From: an uncultured bacterium
GTDB lineage: Bacteria; Bacillota; Clostridia; Lachnospirales; Lachnospiraceae
Assembly (NCBI GenBank): GCA_947175015.1
Contig: CAMWLE010000002.1
Coordinates: forward strand, 1 to 64,000
Direction of reading: 5' to 3'
Length of the DNA: 64,000 nt
Below the pieces are notes generated by a model that saw only the letters and a program-made list of their open reading frames with translations, was not told the DNA's origin and searched no databases. Within the stretch, counting starts at the first letter, position 1, and every line of letters begins with the position of its first letter. Of the stretch, positions 1 through 7,529 are shown in pieces. Position numbers and translations under genes: made by a program.

Positions 1-1
1 G

Positions 2-214
2 TTGCTGGAGGTCATGAAGAAAGTTTTGCTCAGGGGAAATGGCGCCGCTTACCTGCCTAAGATAATTGAAGTTATGGATTGCGCTCTGTATCATGAACCA
101 GGATTGTCGGTGGATGAATTAGTTGACAGGGTGGTGTGTGAAATTGAACGGGAAGATAATTTCTGGGTGATTATGAGTAAAAGAGAAGAAATTAGAAAAA
201 ACGAAAAAGAGTGA
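2..214 (+). CDS. Hypothetical protein, C-terminal part only
   Basis: This reading frame is open to the left edge of the window, so only the last 70 or so codons of a gene that starts upstream are visible. The segment is charged and helical-looking, with a hydrophobic run (AAYLPKIIEVMDCALY) followed by a DELVDRVVCEIERED stretch and a lysine/glutamate-rich tail. No membrane segment, catalytic motif or known domain was recognised. The TGA stop is followed after about 60 bases by a strong hairpin with a T-run that could end the transcript. Whether the internal ATG codons near the left edge are used cannot be decided from the window. Confidence 0.5.
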   Translation: MLEVMKKVLLRGNGAAYLPKIIEVMDCALYHEPGLSVDELVDRVVCEIEREDNFWVIMSKREEIRKNEKE

Positions 215-257
215 CGACCTGATATCTGACACTTGTTTTGATATGGATTGAAAGATA

Positions 258-479
258 TCATTTTGTCGTAGGAGTATAAAAACGTTGCACAGTCTTGAAA
301 TTATGAGAAGTGCAGCGTTTTTTGACTTTATAGGATACCGTATTTTCTTCCTGGGTGCTATTTTTAAATTTTTGGAAAATATCATCAGATTTCAATTCGT
401 CTACAACTTGTTGACCATTTACAATTTCTGCATAAAAGAGGTAACATCCATAGCGAAAGCACCCATATTCCACTGTCAT
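258..479 (-). CDS. Small hypothetical protein coupled to nucleotidyltransferase
   Basis: A 73-residue ORF whose ATG overlaps the stop codon of the upstream nucleotidyltransferase gene (ATGA, four shared bases). A GGAGG sits a few bases before it inside the last codons of that gene, which is a classic translational-coupling arrangement. I chose this ATG over the 86-codon start in the ORF track because of that geometry. The protein is aromatic and cysteine-containing at the start (MTVEYGCFRYGCYLFYAEIVNG) and basic at the end. The final 15 or so residues are encoded across a terminator hairpin. I do not recognise the family. It could be a small partner of the nucleotidyltransferase or a chance reading frame; the overlap favours a real gene. 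Confidence 0.5.
   Translation of the reverse strand: MTVEYGCFRYGCYLFYAEIVNGQQVVDELKSDDIFQKFKNSTQEENTVSYKVKKRCTSHNFKTVQRFYTPTTK
278..323. terminator. Bidirectional hairpin terminator
   Basis: Arms AAAAACGTTGCAC and GTGCAGCGTTTTTT pair with one mismatch or bulge around a 19-base loop. The plus-strand copy ends in six T residues, suited to ending the gene at the left edge. The minus strand ends in five T residues, so the same element could end the nucleotidyltransferase/small-ORF transcript. It lies inside the last codons of the small minus-strand ORF, which is unusual. Confidence 0.65.
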
Positions 480-1144
480 CTTAACTCCTCCATGCGAATA
501 AAAGCATTTTGACACCATGTAAACAGTAATGACATTGCTTTATCAAAATCAAAATCGTCATGTAGTTCCGCAAGTTCCAAAATCGTACGATCATCTTTTG
601 AAACTTGTTCTTTTAATTCTTTCTTTGTCACAACAAATTTTCCACTTTCAAGATAATACAAATTCTGAATCAGGAAAAAGAAACTTTTACAAGTTATACG
701 AAACTTCGCTATATTTTTTTCCCTGTCCGCATGAATATAACGGTGGCATAGTTCGTGATAGAGATTCCCTAAGCTCATTTTTACATAATTGATTTCGTCC
801 TCCATTGTTGCAGTCGGCAAAAAATCTTTAAGCGTTCCGAAAATGTCTTTGGTAGTATAAATAAGCTGGCAAACTTCTAACGGATTCCAACGAGTAAGTT
901 CATCTTTACCGCATATAAATCCGCATGATTTTTCAAAATAGCCGATACTCTTCAAAATATCTCGATATTTATCCATATCTTTAACTGAAAAGTGATCAAT
1001 GATAATCATTATGTCAATATCGCTGTTTTCGTTTGCTTCCCCACGAAGATAACTGCCTTGCAATCCAACATATAATAATCTATTGTCAAATGCCGATTGG
1101 CAAGCCATAATTAATTTGTGTAGATAATCATTTAAAATAATCAT
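476..1144 (-). CDS. Nucleotidyltransferase-domain protein
   Basis: A 222-residue protein with the polymerase-beta-like nucleotidyltransferase signature near residue 30: GSYLRGEANENSDIDIMI, giving the GS motif and the two metal-binding aspartates of DxD. The C-terminal half is helical, rich in aromatic and charged residues. Families with this layout include aminoglycoside adenylyltransferases and the minimal nucleotidyltransferases of toxin-antitoxin pairs, and the sequence alone does not choose between them. The start is supported by AGGAGC seven to eight bases upstream and by a promoter with an extended -10 at 1188-1216. A 73-codon ORF is translationally coupled downstream. This region is AT-richer than the truA region to its right, so it may be acquired. 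Confidence 0.75.
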   Translation of the reverse strand: MIILNDYLHKLIMACQSAFDNRLLYVGLQGSYLRGEANENSDIDIMIIIDHFSVKDMDKYRDILKSIGYFEKSCGFICGKDELTRWNPLEVCQLIYTTKDIFGTLKDFLPTATMEDEINYVKMSLGNLYHELCHRYIHADREKNIAKFRITCKSFFFLIQNLYYLESGKFVVTKKELKEQVSKDDRTILELAELHDDFDFDKAMSLLFTWCQNAFIRMEELR

Positions 1145-1187
1145 TTTTCGCTCCTAATTTCTTCTTGTCATTTTCAACAACGCAGAC

Positions 1188-1216
1188 AGTATATCATATC
1201 ATCTAATATATTTCCA
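1188..1216 (-). promoter_or_regulatory. Promoter of the nucleotidyltransferase gene
   Basis: On the minus strand TGGAAA and TATACT are separated by exactly 17 bases, with a TGA extension in front of the -10 (extended -10 form). It lies about 45 bases before the start codon. It is the best sigma-A-like match upstream of this gene. Confidence 0.5.
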
Positions 1217-1387
1217 TATCTTTTCAACAGAATGAGGTATGGTTCAAAGATTTCTCCACTTATTAGTCCCGTTCATATTTTAGCCTTTAAAATGTTGGAA
1301 AATATAGTTTGCCTTTGCGAAGAGAAAGCTTTTAAGTTCCGGATTTAAGTTTCCAGGGCGGAATAACTTGATATCAGACTTTTTATT

Positions 1388-1416
1388 TTGACAAGTATTG
1401 GATAGAGGAATATAAT
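1388..1416 (+). promoter_or_regulatory. Consensus sigma-A promoter for truA unit
   Basis: A perfect TTGACA and a perfect TATAAT are separated by 17 bases. The -10 ends 17 bases before the ATG of a 33-codon ORF that overlaps the truA start. This is the strongest promoter match in the left part of the window. Confidence 0.85.
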
Positions 1417-1433
1417 AATTGAGAGGCAATCAT

Positions 1434-1535
1434 ATGAAAAAAGTGAAGTACAAAGGTAAATTGCAAATTATGTATAAAGCATCTCAATCAGAAGTCATTA
1501 TCAAAGGAAAATCATTATCGGAGGGAAAGTCATGA
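1434..1535 (+). CDS. 33-residue upstream ORF overlapping truA
   Basis: Too short for the ORF track. It starts with ATG seven bases after GAGAGG, directly downstream of a perfect promoter, and its TGA stop overlaps the truA ATG as ATGA. The product, beginning MKKVKYKGKLQIMYKASQSE, is very basic, with no cysteine and no membrane segment. The GGAGGGAAAG that serves truA lies inside its last codons. It could be a translated leader that couples translation to truA, or a small basic protein in its own right. Confidence 0.5.
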   Translation: MKKVKYKGKLQIMYKASQSEVIIKGKSLSEGKS

Positions 1536-2269
1536 AGAATTATAAATTTATAATGGAATATGACGGTACCCGCTACTATGGCTGGCAGCGTCAGCCTGGG
1601 CAGAATACCATACAGGGGAAGTTGGAAAGTGTTCTGGGGCGGATGTGCGACAGCCGGGTAGAGGTAATCGGTGCGGGGCGTACAGATGCAGGTGTTCATG
1701 CCAGGTCGATGGTGGCCAATGCCTATTTGGAGACAGAGAGTTCCTGTGATGAGATTCGGAATTATGTGAATACATATTTGCCTGAAGATATTGTTGTTAA
1801 GGAGGTGCGTGAGGCATCTCCCAGGTTTCACGCCCGTTATAATGCGATTGGCAAGACTTATTGCTACACCTGTTATGACGGGGAGGTGAAGCCTGTTTTT
1901 GACAGGAAATATTATACCCCTTTGGAAGAGCATCCCGATTTGGAGCGTATGCGGCAGGCGGCAGCGGTTTTGGAAGGAGAGCACGATTTTAGGAATTTCT
2001 GTGTCAATCCCCGGATGAAGAAGTCCACAGTGCGGCTGGTGGACAGGATAGAGATAGAGCGGGAGGGCGGTTATCTGCGGTTTATTTTTCATGGAACAGG
2101 ATTTTTGCAGAATATGGTACGGATTATGGTGGGGACATTGCTGGAAGTGGGGAATGGCAGGATGAGTGTGGAACAGGTAGAAAATGTGCTTGCCAATCCG
2201 GAGAGGCAAAAAGCCGGTCCGACGGCTCCGGCGCAAGGTCTCTGCCTTATGGGGGTGGATTACGATTGA
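1532..2269 (+). CDS. truA: tRNA pseudouridine(38-40) synthase TruA
   Basis: TruA converts uridines 38-40 of the tRNA anticodon arm to pseudouridine. The 245-residue length is normal for the family. The amino terminus YKFIMEYDGTRYYGWQRQP and the active-site segment GAGRTDAGVHA (about residues 47-57, with the catalytic aspartate near 52) are diagnostic. Later family blocks such as FHGTGFLQNMVRIMVGTLLEVGNGR are intact. The start has GGAGGG upstream and overlaps the stop of a 33-codon ORF, suggesting translational coupling. truA is usually found near ecf transporter genes in Firmicutes; those are not present here. Confidence 0.95.
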   Translation: MKNYKFIMEYDGTRYYGWQRQPGQNTIQGKLESVLGRMCDSRVEVIGAGRTDAGVHARSMVANAYLETESSCDEIRNYVNTYLPEDIVVKEVREASPRFHARYNAIGKTYCYTCYDGEVKPVFDRKYYTPLEEHPDLERMRQAAAVLEGEHDFRNFCVNPRMKKSTVRLVDRIEIEREGGYLRFIFHGTGFLQNMVRIMVGTLLEVGNGRMSVEQVENVLANPERQKAGPTAPAQGLCLMGVDYD

Positions 2270-2421
2270 TAAGGAAAGATTGACAAGGATATGAAGATGT
2301 TCCAAGGCATTTGAATGGTGCTGTCTAAGGAAATTGAAGGCTTCACACGGAAGAATGTTCTGAGAAATGGGCATTCTTCATCTGAATTTGCGTCATCGAA
2401 AAGCGGTGACATGGAGGGAGT

Positions 2422-3723
2422 ATGGAGAGTTCTTTCATGGAAATTTTGCGGGAGCATAGGAACAGATATCCACTGATGGAGCCGCAGGATTATGGAAAAT
2501 TAATATTTCAGAGTGTATTTGGTCCGGAACATATGGTAGTGAATCGGCAGATGGTTCGGGAGTATATGGCGGAAGAATTTTCCGGTATGACAGAAAATGC
2601 TTTGTCACAGGTCCCGGAAGATATCGGGAATGGATTATGCCGTTTCCCTTTGTGTGCATGTCCATCCATGGAAGCGGCGGAACTGTTGACAGATTTGTTT
2701 GTATTGACGGCCAAAAAAGATGGTGGTACCGGTGCCGAAAAAAAGGATAGATTACTGAAAGAATTTAAGGATAAACTGGAACAGGTAAAAGTATTGAGGA
2801 TACCCGGAATGGAAGCGTGGCTGCAGCAATGGAAGGAAAAGGGATATCCTGCAGTACATCACAGCAAGGCATATAATGAGGCGTATCATCCTCATTACCG
2901 GCTTCTGCGGAAGGAATATGCGATTTATTTTCCGGTATTGTGGGAAATATATAAATTGACATTGGAAGCTAAAGAAGACAAAGTTCCTGAACAAAGAGAG
3001 ATATCAGGCCGGGAACAAGAGACGATTTCAGGCTGTAAACGAGAGACGGTATCAGGCCAGGAACAAGAGGTGGTATCGGGCCGGGAACAGGATGGGAAGC
3101 GGGCAAAACAGTATAAAAATTCTGTAGTCATAGGTATTGATGGGCGATGCGGCAGTGGTAAGACAAGTTTTGCACAGATGGTTGCCGGAATTTTTACATG
3201 TAATGTGATTCACATGGATGATTTCTATCTTCCTATGGGAGAGCGGGCAGAAAACTGGATGGAAGTACCTGGAGGAAATATGGATTTTGCTCGTCTGCAT
3301 TCGGAGATTCTGACTCCGGCGCAGCGGGGTGAAGAGGTGTTTTATCGGCCTTATCATTGTCAGGAGGGAGTGTATGGAGAGGCATCACAGCTTGCGCAGT
3401 GTCAGATGCTCATAGTAGAGGGCAGTTATTCACATCATCCTCTTCTGTCAGATGCTTATGATTTGAAGGTCTTTCTGACTTGTTCTAAAGAGGTACAGAC
3501 GAAACGGCTGCAGAAGCGTGAGGGCAGTTACTTTGAGATGTTTGAGAAGCGATGGATTCCCATGGAGGAAAATTATTTTCAGTATTATGATGTGGAAGCA
3601 GGCAGCGACCTGGTGGTGGAGACAGATGATGTTTTTTTGTCCGCCCAATCAAATGCTGGTAAAATTCCGAAAAATGGGTATCCTAACTGTCATGAACAGA
3701 AAAAAGATATTTCAACCATTTGA
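2422..3723 (+). CDS. Uridine-kinase-like P-loop protein with unknown N-terminal domain
   Basis: A 433-residue two-part protein. The C-terminal half holds a P-loop (GIDGRCGSGKTSFAQ, about residues 238-252). It then has HMDDFYLP and later RLQKREG, the pattern of uridine kinase/phosphoribulokinase-type phosphotransferases that phosphorylate small hydroxyl-bearing substrates. The N-terminal 185 residues (for example PQDYGKLIFQSVFGPEHM) form a domain I cannot assign. Between them lies a hydrophilic linker made of four in-frame 24-bp repeats. A GGAGGG precedes the chosen ATG closely; an ATG five codons on is an alternative start. The 3' end overlaps the next gene by about 30 bases. The substrate is unknown, and nucleoside kinase activity is inferred from the fold only. 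Confidence 0.7.
   Translation: MESSFMEILREHRNRYPLMEPQDYGKLIFQSVFGPEHMVVNRQMVREYMAEEFSGMTENALSQVPEDIGNGLCRFPLCACPSMEAAELLTDLFVLTAKKDGGTGAEKKDRLLKEFKDKLEQVKVLRIPGMEAWLQQWKEKGYPAVHHSKAYNEAYHPHYRLLRKEYAIYFPVLWEIYKLTLEAKEDKVPEQREISGREQETISGCKRETVSGQEQEVVSGREQDGKRAKQYKNSVVIGIDGRCGSGKTSFAQMVAGIFTCNVIHMDDFYLPMGERAENWMEVPGGNMDFARLHSEILTPAQRGEEVFYRPYHCQEGVYGEASQLAQCQMLIVEGSYSHHPLLSDAYDLKVFLTCSKEVQTKRLQKREGSYFEMFEKRWIPMEENYFQYYDVEAGSDLVVETDDVFLSAQSNAGKIPKNGYPNCHEQKKDISTI
3001..3096 (+). repeat. Four 24-bp in-frame tandem repeats
   Basis: Four consecutive 24-base units begin with (A/G)T(A/T)TC(A/G)GGC. They encode the eight-residue variants ISGREQET, ISGCKRET, VSGQEQEV and VSGREQDG. A partial unit precedes them from about 2986. 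They sit exactly in the linker between the two domains of the kinase-like protein and keep the frame. Confidence 0.85.
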
Positions 3724-4243
3724 CTATTATGTGCTGTTATTTTTTTCACTTGCTTTTATTGGCTGGCTGTGGGAGGTAACTTTGTTCTTTTTTACAGATC
3801 ATGCTTTTATTAACAGGGGTGTATACAGGGGACCTTACCTGCCGATTTATGGTGTCGGCGGGATTTTGTTGTGCTTATGTTTTCGTACCTTGCGAAAAAG
3901 ACCTTTCCTGGTATTCGGATTATCGTTGATTGTGTGTTCTGCTGTGGAATACTTGACCAGCTATTTCCTGGAATTGCGTTGGGGAATCAGGTGGTGGGAT
4001 TATAGCGGACATTTTATGAATATCAATGGAAGAATCTGTCTGTTAGGAGCGGTTATTTTCGGGTTGGCCGGGACAGCATTGGTCTGCTTGTTGCTGCCCC
4101 TTTATGACAAATTATATCAAAGGATGTCAGGGAGATGGCGTGCAGCGCTCTGTCTCCTGTTGTTAGTCGTCTTTGTGGCGGATGCTACTTATTGTGCAGT
4201 GCGGCCAAATGTAGGGAAGGGGATATCCTGGAGCGGAAAATGA
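3692..4243 (+). CDS. Polytopic membrane protein, CmpB-like putative ABC transporter family
   Basis: The ORF track starts inside the previous gene, but the recognisable protein begins at MNRKKIFQPFDYYVLLFFSLAFIGWLWEV, giving 183 residues. Four or so hydrophobic segments alternate with short loops. The motifs WLWEVTLFFFTDHAFINRGVYRGPYLPIYGVGG and SYFLELRWGIRWWDYSGHFMNINGRICL match the Firmicutes family annotated as putative ABC-transporter type IV (PF06541, CmpB); I know no solid function for it. The coding start overlaps the upstream kinase-like gene by about 30 bases, so both are likely on one transcript. No good ribosome binding site is visible, in line with coupling. An ATG at 3674 is an alternative. 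Confidence 0.7.
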   Translation: MNRKKIFQPFDYYVLLFFSLAFIGWLWEVTLFFFTDHAFINRGVYRGPYLPIYGVGGILLCLCFRTLRKRPFLVFGLSLIVCSAVEYLTSYFLELRWGIRWWDYSGHFMNINGRICLLGAVIFGLAGTALVCLLLPLYDKLYQRMSGRWRAALCLLLLVVFVADATYCAVRPNVGKGISWSGK

Positions 4244-4285
4244 AAATGGGACATGTGGTGAAACGTCTCTTTTTTGAATTAGGAA

Positions 4286-4314
4286 TGGAAAAAAACGTAG
4301 GGATATGGTAAAAT
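4286..4314 (+). promoter_or_regulatory. Promoter of the hybrid sensor kinase gene
   Basis: TGGAAA and TAAAAT are 17 bases apart, and a TGG directly before the -10 makes it an extended -10 promoter. Transcription from here would give a leader of roughly 150 bases before the sensor kinase start. Confidence 0.5.
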
Positions 4315-4319
4315 ATCAG

Positions 4320-4474
4320 CAGTTATTTGGAACTCAGCTCTATGGATAGAGAAAAGGGGTTGGGATCGTCAGCCGGGCAAGGGGGATGTACTGTATAGAG
4401 GTAGAAAGTTACTATGCCAGCGAGGAGCCGAAAGCGCTGGCAAAGAGACCAATTGACACCACAAAGGGAGGAAA
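4320..4474 (+). promoter_or_regulatory. Structured 5' leader of sensor kinase
   Basis: About 155 bases without a convincing ORF lie between the predicted promoter and the kinase start. They contain hairpins, among them GCCAGCG...CGCTGGC close to the start codon and a CTCTATGGATAGAG element near the 5' end. The leader does not match the c-di-GMP or other riboswitch consensus patterns I know. It may be a regulatory RNA or simply an untranslated region. Confidence 0.35.
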
Positions 4475-6808
4475 ATGATGCAATCAGAAAAACAAAAGAA
4501 GAAGACCACTGTTTTGGCCATAGGGGGCGGAATTGTGCTGGTGGTGCTTCTTCTTATTGCGATACTATGTATGACAGAAGGTGCGAAAACAGGCAATGGT
4601 CAGACTGTTTACATACTGGAAAAGATAGGGATAGAATCTCAGGAGGCTCTGCACAGGTTTCTGGTTCTGATTGCCGTTGCTGCGGCTGCGGTGCTTCTGA
4701 TATTTTTGATACTGGTGCATCACTCCGGGAAAAATACAAGGATTCTTCTGGGACAGGAAAAGGCAGACAAGGCTCGGTTCAAGGAGGCCCTTGCCCAAGT
4801 CGAGCGGGAGCGGATCGCCATGGAAAATATTCAGGCAGCGTTGGGTTCCGGCCCCTGGAGTATGGAGTTTAACGAACACGGAGAGATCATCTCCTGTATC
4901 TGGACTGATGTGTTTCGCAATATGTTAGGATACGAGAGCGAAGCAGATTTTCCAAACAGGCTGGATTCCTGGTCAAATTTGCTGCATGAAGAGGATAAAG
5001 AGTATGTAATGAAGGAGTACTGGGATACGGTAAGGGATTATACCGGCCAGAAGACTTATGATGTGAAATATCGACTTCTTACCAGAAACGCAGGGTGGAG
5101 ATGGTTTCATGCAGCCGGCCGGCTGTCCAGAAGAGAGGATGGCTCTCCGATTACCTTTGTGGGTTTTTTCGTAGATATTGATGATGAGAAGAAGATGGAG
5201 GCAAAGCTGGAAGCGCAGAGGGCGGATCTTCAGGATGCGCTGGCTGCAGCGCAGCATGCAAACCAGGCGAAAACCACGTTTCTCAACAATATGTCTCATG
5301 ATATCCGGACCCCCATGAACGCCATTATAGGCTTTACATCGCTTGCTGCCGCGCATATCGACAATACGGAGCAAGTACAGGACTACCTGAAAAAGATTGC
5401 CGTCTCCAGCAATCATCTGCTGAGTCTGATCAATGATGTGCTGGATATGAGCCGCATTGAAAGCGGAAAAGTAAAAATTGAGGAAAAGGAGAGCTCTCTT
5501 CCGGAAATTCTGCATGACTTAAAGACCATTGTACAGGCAGATATCATGTCGAAGCAATTGGATTTCTATATTGATACGGTGGATGTGGTAAATGAACATG
5601 TTTTGTGCGACAGGCTCAGGCTGAATCAGATTTTACTGAATCTGTTGAGCAATGCCATGAAGTTCACAATGCCGGGCGGTATGGTAAGCGTCCGGATTCG
5701 GCAGAAGAGAAATGCGCCGGAAGGCTATGCAGCTTATGAATTTCAGATAAAAGATACGGGAATCGGAATGAGTCCGGAATTTTTAAAGCATGTTTTTGAC
5801 CCCTTTGAACGTGAGAGAACAAGTACGGTCAGCGGGATACAGGGAACCGGGCTTGGCATGGCAATAACCAAAAACATTGTGGATATGATGGGCGGTACCA
5901 TCTCAGTGGAAAGTGAGGTGGGAAAAGGAACCACGTTTACGGTAGCCCTGCAGTTTAAAATCTGTTCCGGTCCGGTGAATCAGGAAACGATACCTGAGCT
6001 GCAGGGGCTTCGGGCGCTTGTGGTGGACGATGATTTTAATACCTGCTCAAGTGTGACTAAGATGCTGGCCGATATCGGTATGCGGCCGGACTGGACGACA
6101 TCCGGCAAAGAGGCACTGCTTCGGGTAAAGCTGGCCGGGGAGCAGAATGACGAGTATGCCGTGTATATTATAGACTGGCTCATGCCGGATATGAATGGAG
6201 TCGAGGTGGTGCGGCGGATTCGAGGGCTGATCGGAGAGGAGACACCTATTATCATTCTGACTGCCTATGACTGGTCGGATATTGAAGAAGAGGCAAGAAA
6301 AGCAGGCGTCACGGCGTTCTGTTCCAAACCCATCTTTTTATCAGAGCTCAAGGAGATATTGGAGTCGCCGTTTGCAGCCAGGAATTCGGAAGAAGCATTG
6401 CAGGAGACGTTTTCCTTCCAGGGAAAGAAGCTTCTTCTGGTGGAGGATGTGGAATTGAACCAGGAGATAGCTGTGGCGATTCTTCAGGAAGCCGGCTTTG
6501 AGGTGGACGTTGCGGATGACGGCGCCGTTGCAGTAGAACGGATGAGAGAGGCGGAACCAGGCCGGTATGATCTGATTTTGATGGACATCCAGATGCCGGT
6601 AATGAACGGTTATGAAGCAACAAAACAGATTCGGGCCATGGAAGATCCGGATATTGCAGGTATCCCCATTGTTGCCATGACGGCCAACGCTTTTGATGAA
6701 GATAAGAAAGCGGCGATGGAAGCCGGTATGAATGGTCATATTGCAAAACCTATTGATGTTTCCAAACTGCTGGAGCTTTTATGGGAGATAGTAAAACCGG
6801 CCGAATGA
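4475..6808 (+). CDS. Hybrid sensor histidine kinase with two receiver domains
   Basis: A 777-residue membrane kinase. Two hydrophobic segments (about residues 10-30 and 60-82) flank a short external loop too small for a classical sensor domain. A PAS domain with PAC motif (RWFHAAGRLSRREDGSPITFVGFFVDIDDEKK) spans about 115-235. The HisKA motif NMSHDIRTPMNAIIGF has the phosphorylated histidine near residue 275. The ATPase domain shows NQILLNLLSNAMKF, KDTGIGMS and GTGLGMAI. Two receivers follow, with acceptor aspartates in YIIDWLMPDMNG (near 565) and LILMDIQMPVMNG (near 703). No DNA-binding output domain or partner regulator is adjacent, so phosphate would have to pass to an unlinked partner or act through the second receiver. 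GGGAGG precedes the start by four bases. Confidence 0.92.
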   Translation: MMQSEKQKKKTTVLAIGGGIVLVVLLLIAILCMTEGAKTGNGQTVYILEKIGIESQEALHRFLVLIAVAAAAVLLIFLILVHHSGKNTRILLGQEKADKARFKEALAQVERERIAMENIQAALGSGPWSMEFNEHGEIISCIWTDVFRNMLGYESEADFPNRLDSWSNLLHEEDKEYVMKEYWDTVRDYTGQKTYDVKYRLLTRNAGWRWFHAAGRLSRREDGSPITFVGFFVDIDDEKKMEAKLEAQRADLQDALAAAQHANQAKTTFLNNMSHDIRTPMNAIIGFTSLAAAHIDNTEQVQDYLKKIAVSSNHLLSLINDVLDMSRIESGKVKIEEKESSLPEILHDLKTIVQADIMSKQLDFYIDTVDVVNEHVLCDRLRLNQILLNLLSNAMKFTMPGGMVSVRIRQKRNAPEGYAAYEFQIKDTGIGMSPEFLKHVFDPFERERTSTVSGIQGTGLGMAITKNIVDMMGGTISVESEVGKGTTFTVALQFKICSGPVNQETIPELQGLRALVVDDDFNTCSSVTKMLADIGMRPDWTTSGKEALLRVKLAGEQNDEYAVYIIDWLMPDMNGVEVVRRIRGLIGEETPIIILTAYDWSDIEEEARKAGVTAFCSKPIFLSELKEILESPFAARNSEEALQETFSFQGKKLLLVEDVELNQEIAVAILQEAGFEVDVADDGAVAVERMREAEPGRYDLILMDIQMPVMNGYEATKQIRAMEDPDIAGIPIVAMTANAFDEDKKAAMEAGMNGHIAKPIDVSKLLELLWEIVKPAE

Positions 6809-6918
6809 ATGGGCCAGTGGGAAAATAGTGGATTGGTTTCTTTTGCGGAAGGGGATACTGAATAGAAAGATACGTCAACGAAACAGTGAAGCAGCACTTG
6901 TGGCAGTCGGGGGATAAA

Positions 6919-7362
6919 ATGATATATTGGGCGTGTATGCTGATTATTTTGGTTATTTTTTTCGGCGATTTGTGGGTGAAAAACAAAATAGAAAAAGACA
7001 GAATAGAGAAAAGTATAGGTGGACGCATTTTGATACGAAGGCATCATAATAGAGGTTTCGTATTCAACTGGGGGCAGAACAGCCGCCGAATGGTGGCGGC
7101 GCTGTCCGTGGTGCTGTCTGTATTGATGGCAGTGGTATTCCTGTTCAGCCTTGGGCACAGGGGAAATCACCTGATGCGTGTGGGACTGGCTTTTTTGCTT
7201 GGAGGCGCTTTCAGCAATACATATGATCGGTTGAAGCGGCAGTATGTGGTGGATTATTTCAGTTTCAATGTGAAATGGAAGCGGCTCCGGTGTATTGTGT
7301 TTAATCTTTCTGATTTCTGCATTATGACAGGTGCGTTGCTGATGGTTATCGGAACAATTTAG
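6919..7362 (+). CDS. Divergent signal peptidase II (LspA-like) membrane protein
   Basis: A 147-residue protein with four hydrophobic segments and the order of lipoprotein signal peptidase motifs. GDLWVKNKIEK comes in the first segment, HNRGFVFNWG replaces the usual NxGAAFG, and FLLGGAFSNTYDRLKRQYVVDYFSF and FNLSDFCIMTGALL carry the two aspartates expected of the catalytic dyad. LspA removes the signal peptide from diacylated prolipoproteins in the membrane. The divergence of the second motif suggests a paralogue rather than the housekeeping copy. I chose the ATG at 6919 because GGGGGAT lies just before it; the GTG 33 bases upstream in the ORF track lacks such a site. No partner gene is obvious. 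Confidence 0.65.
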   Translation: MIYWACMLIILVIFFGDLWVKNKIEKDRIEKSIGGRILIRRHHNRGFVFNWGQNSRRMVAALSVVLSVLMAVVFLFSLGHRGNHLMRVGLAFLLGGAFSNTYDRLKRQYVVDYFSFNVKWKRLRCIVFNLSDFCIMTGALLMVIGTI

Positions 7363-7410
7363 TGATGCTGATTCCATGTCAATTCTCCTGTTTCGCATTT
7401 TATACCTGCG

Positions 7411-7498
7411 CTCACAAAACTGTTACGAAGTCTGCCCTGTCGCCCGACTCATGAGCAGTAAACGCTATGAGCCGGCGGCAGATTTTATCGCTTGTGAG
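7411..7498. repeat. Large imperfect inverted repeat between convergent genes
   Basis: Outer arms CTCACAA and TTGTGAG and inner arms TCTGCC and GGCAGA pair in the same register. A smaller inverted pair (CTCATGAG/GCTATGAG) lies at the tip. The element fills the space between the convergent LspA-like and carbamate kinase genes. The 13-base ATCGCTTGTGAGT at its right side recurs at 48356 in the leader of the ABC exporter. It may be an interspersed palindromic element or an elaborate bidirectional terminator; no T-run is present. Confidence 0.45.
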
Positions 7499-7529
7499 TG
7501 TATATTGTCGTATGATCAAGTGTTGTGCA

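Noticed and set aside
1484-2374. 296-codon minus-strand ORF opposite truA
   Set aside because: It is a shadow of truA: no ribosome binding site, unnatural amino-acid composition, and truA is unambiguous.
4320-4474. c-di-GMP or other known riboswitch in the sensor kinase leader
   Set aside because: The ACGCACAGGGCAAACC-type core and tetraloop/receptor pattern are absent; only generic hairpins can be supported.
4414-4872. 152-codon ORF overlapping the sensor kinase start
   Set aside because: It is out of frame with the well-supported kinase and has the composition of a shadow frame.
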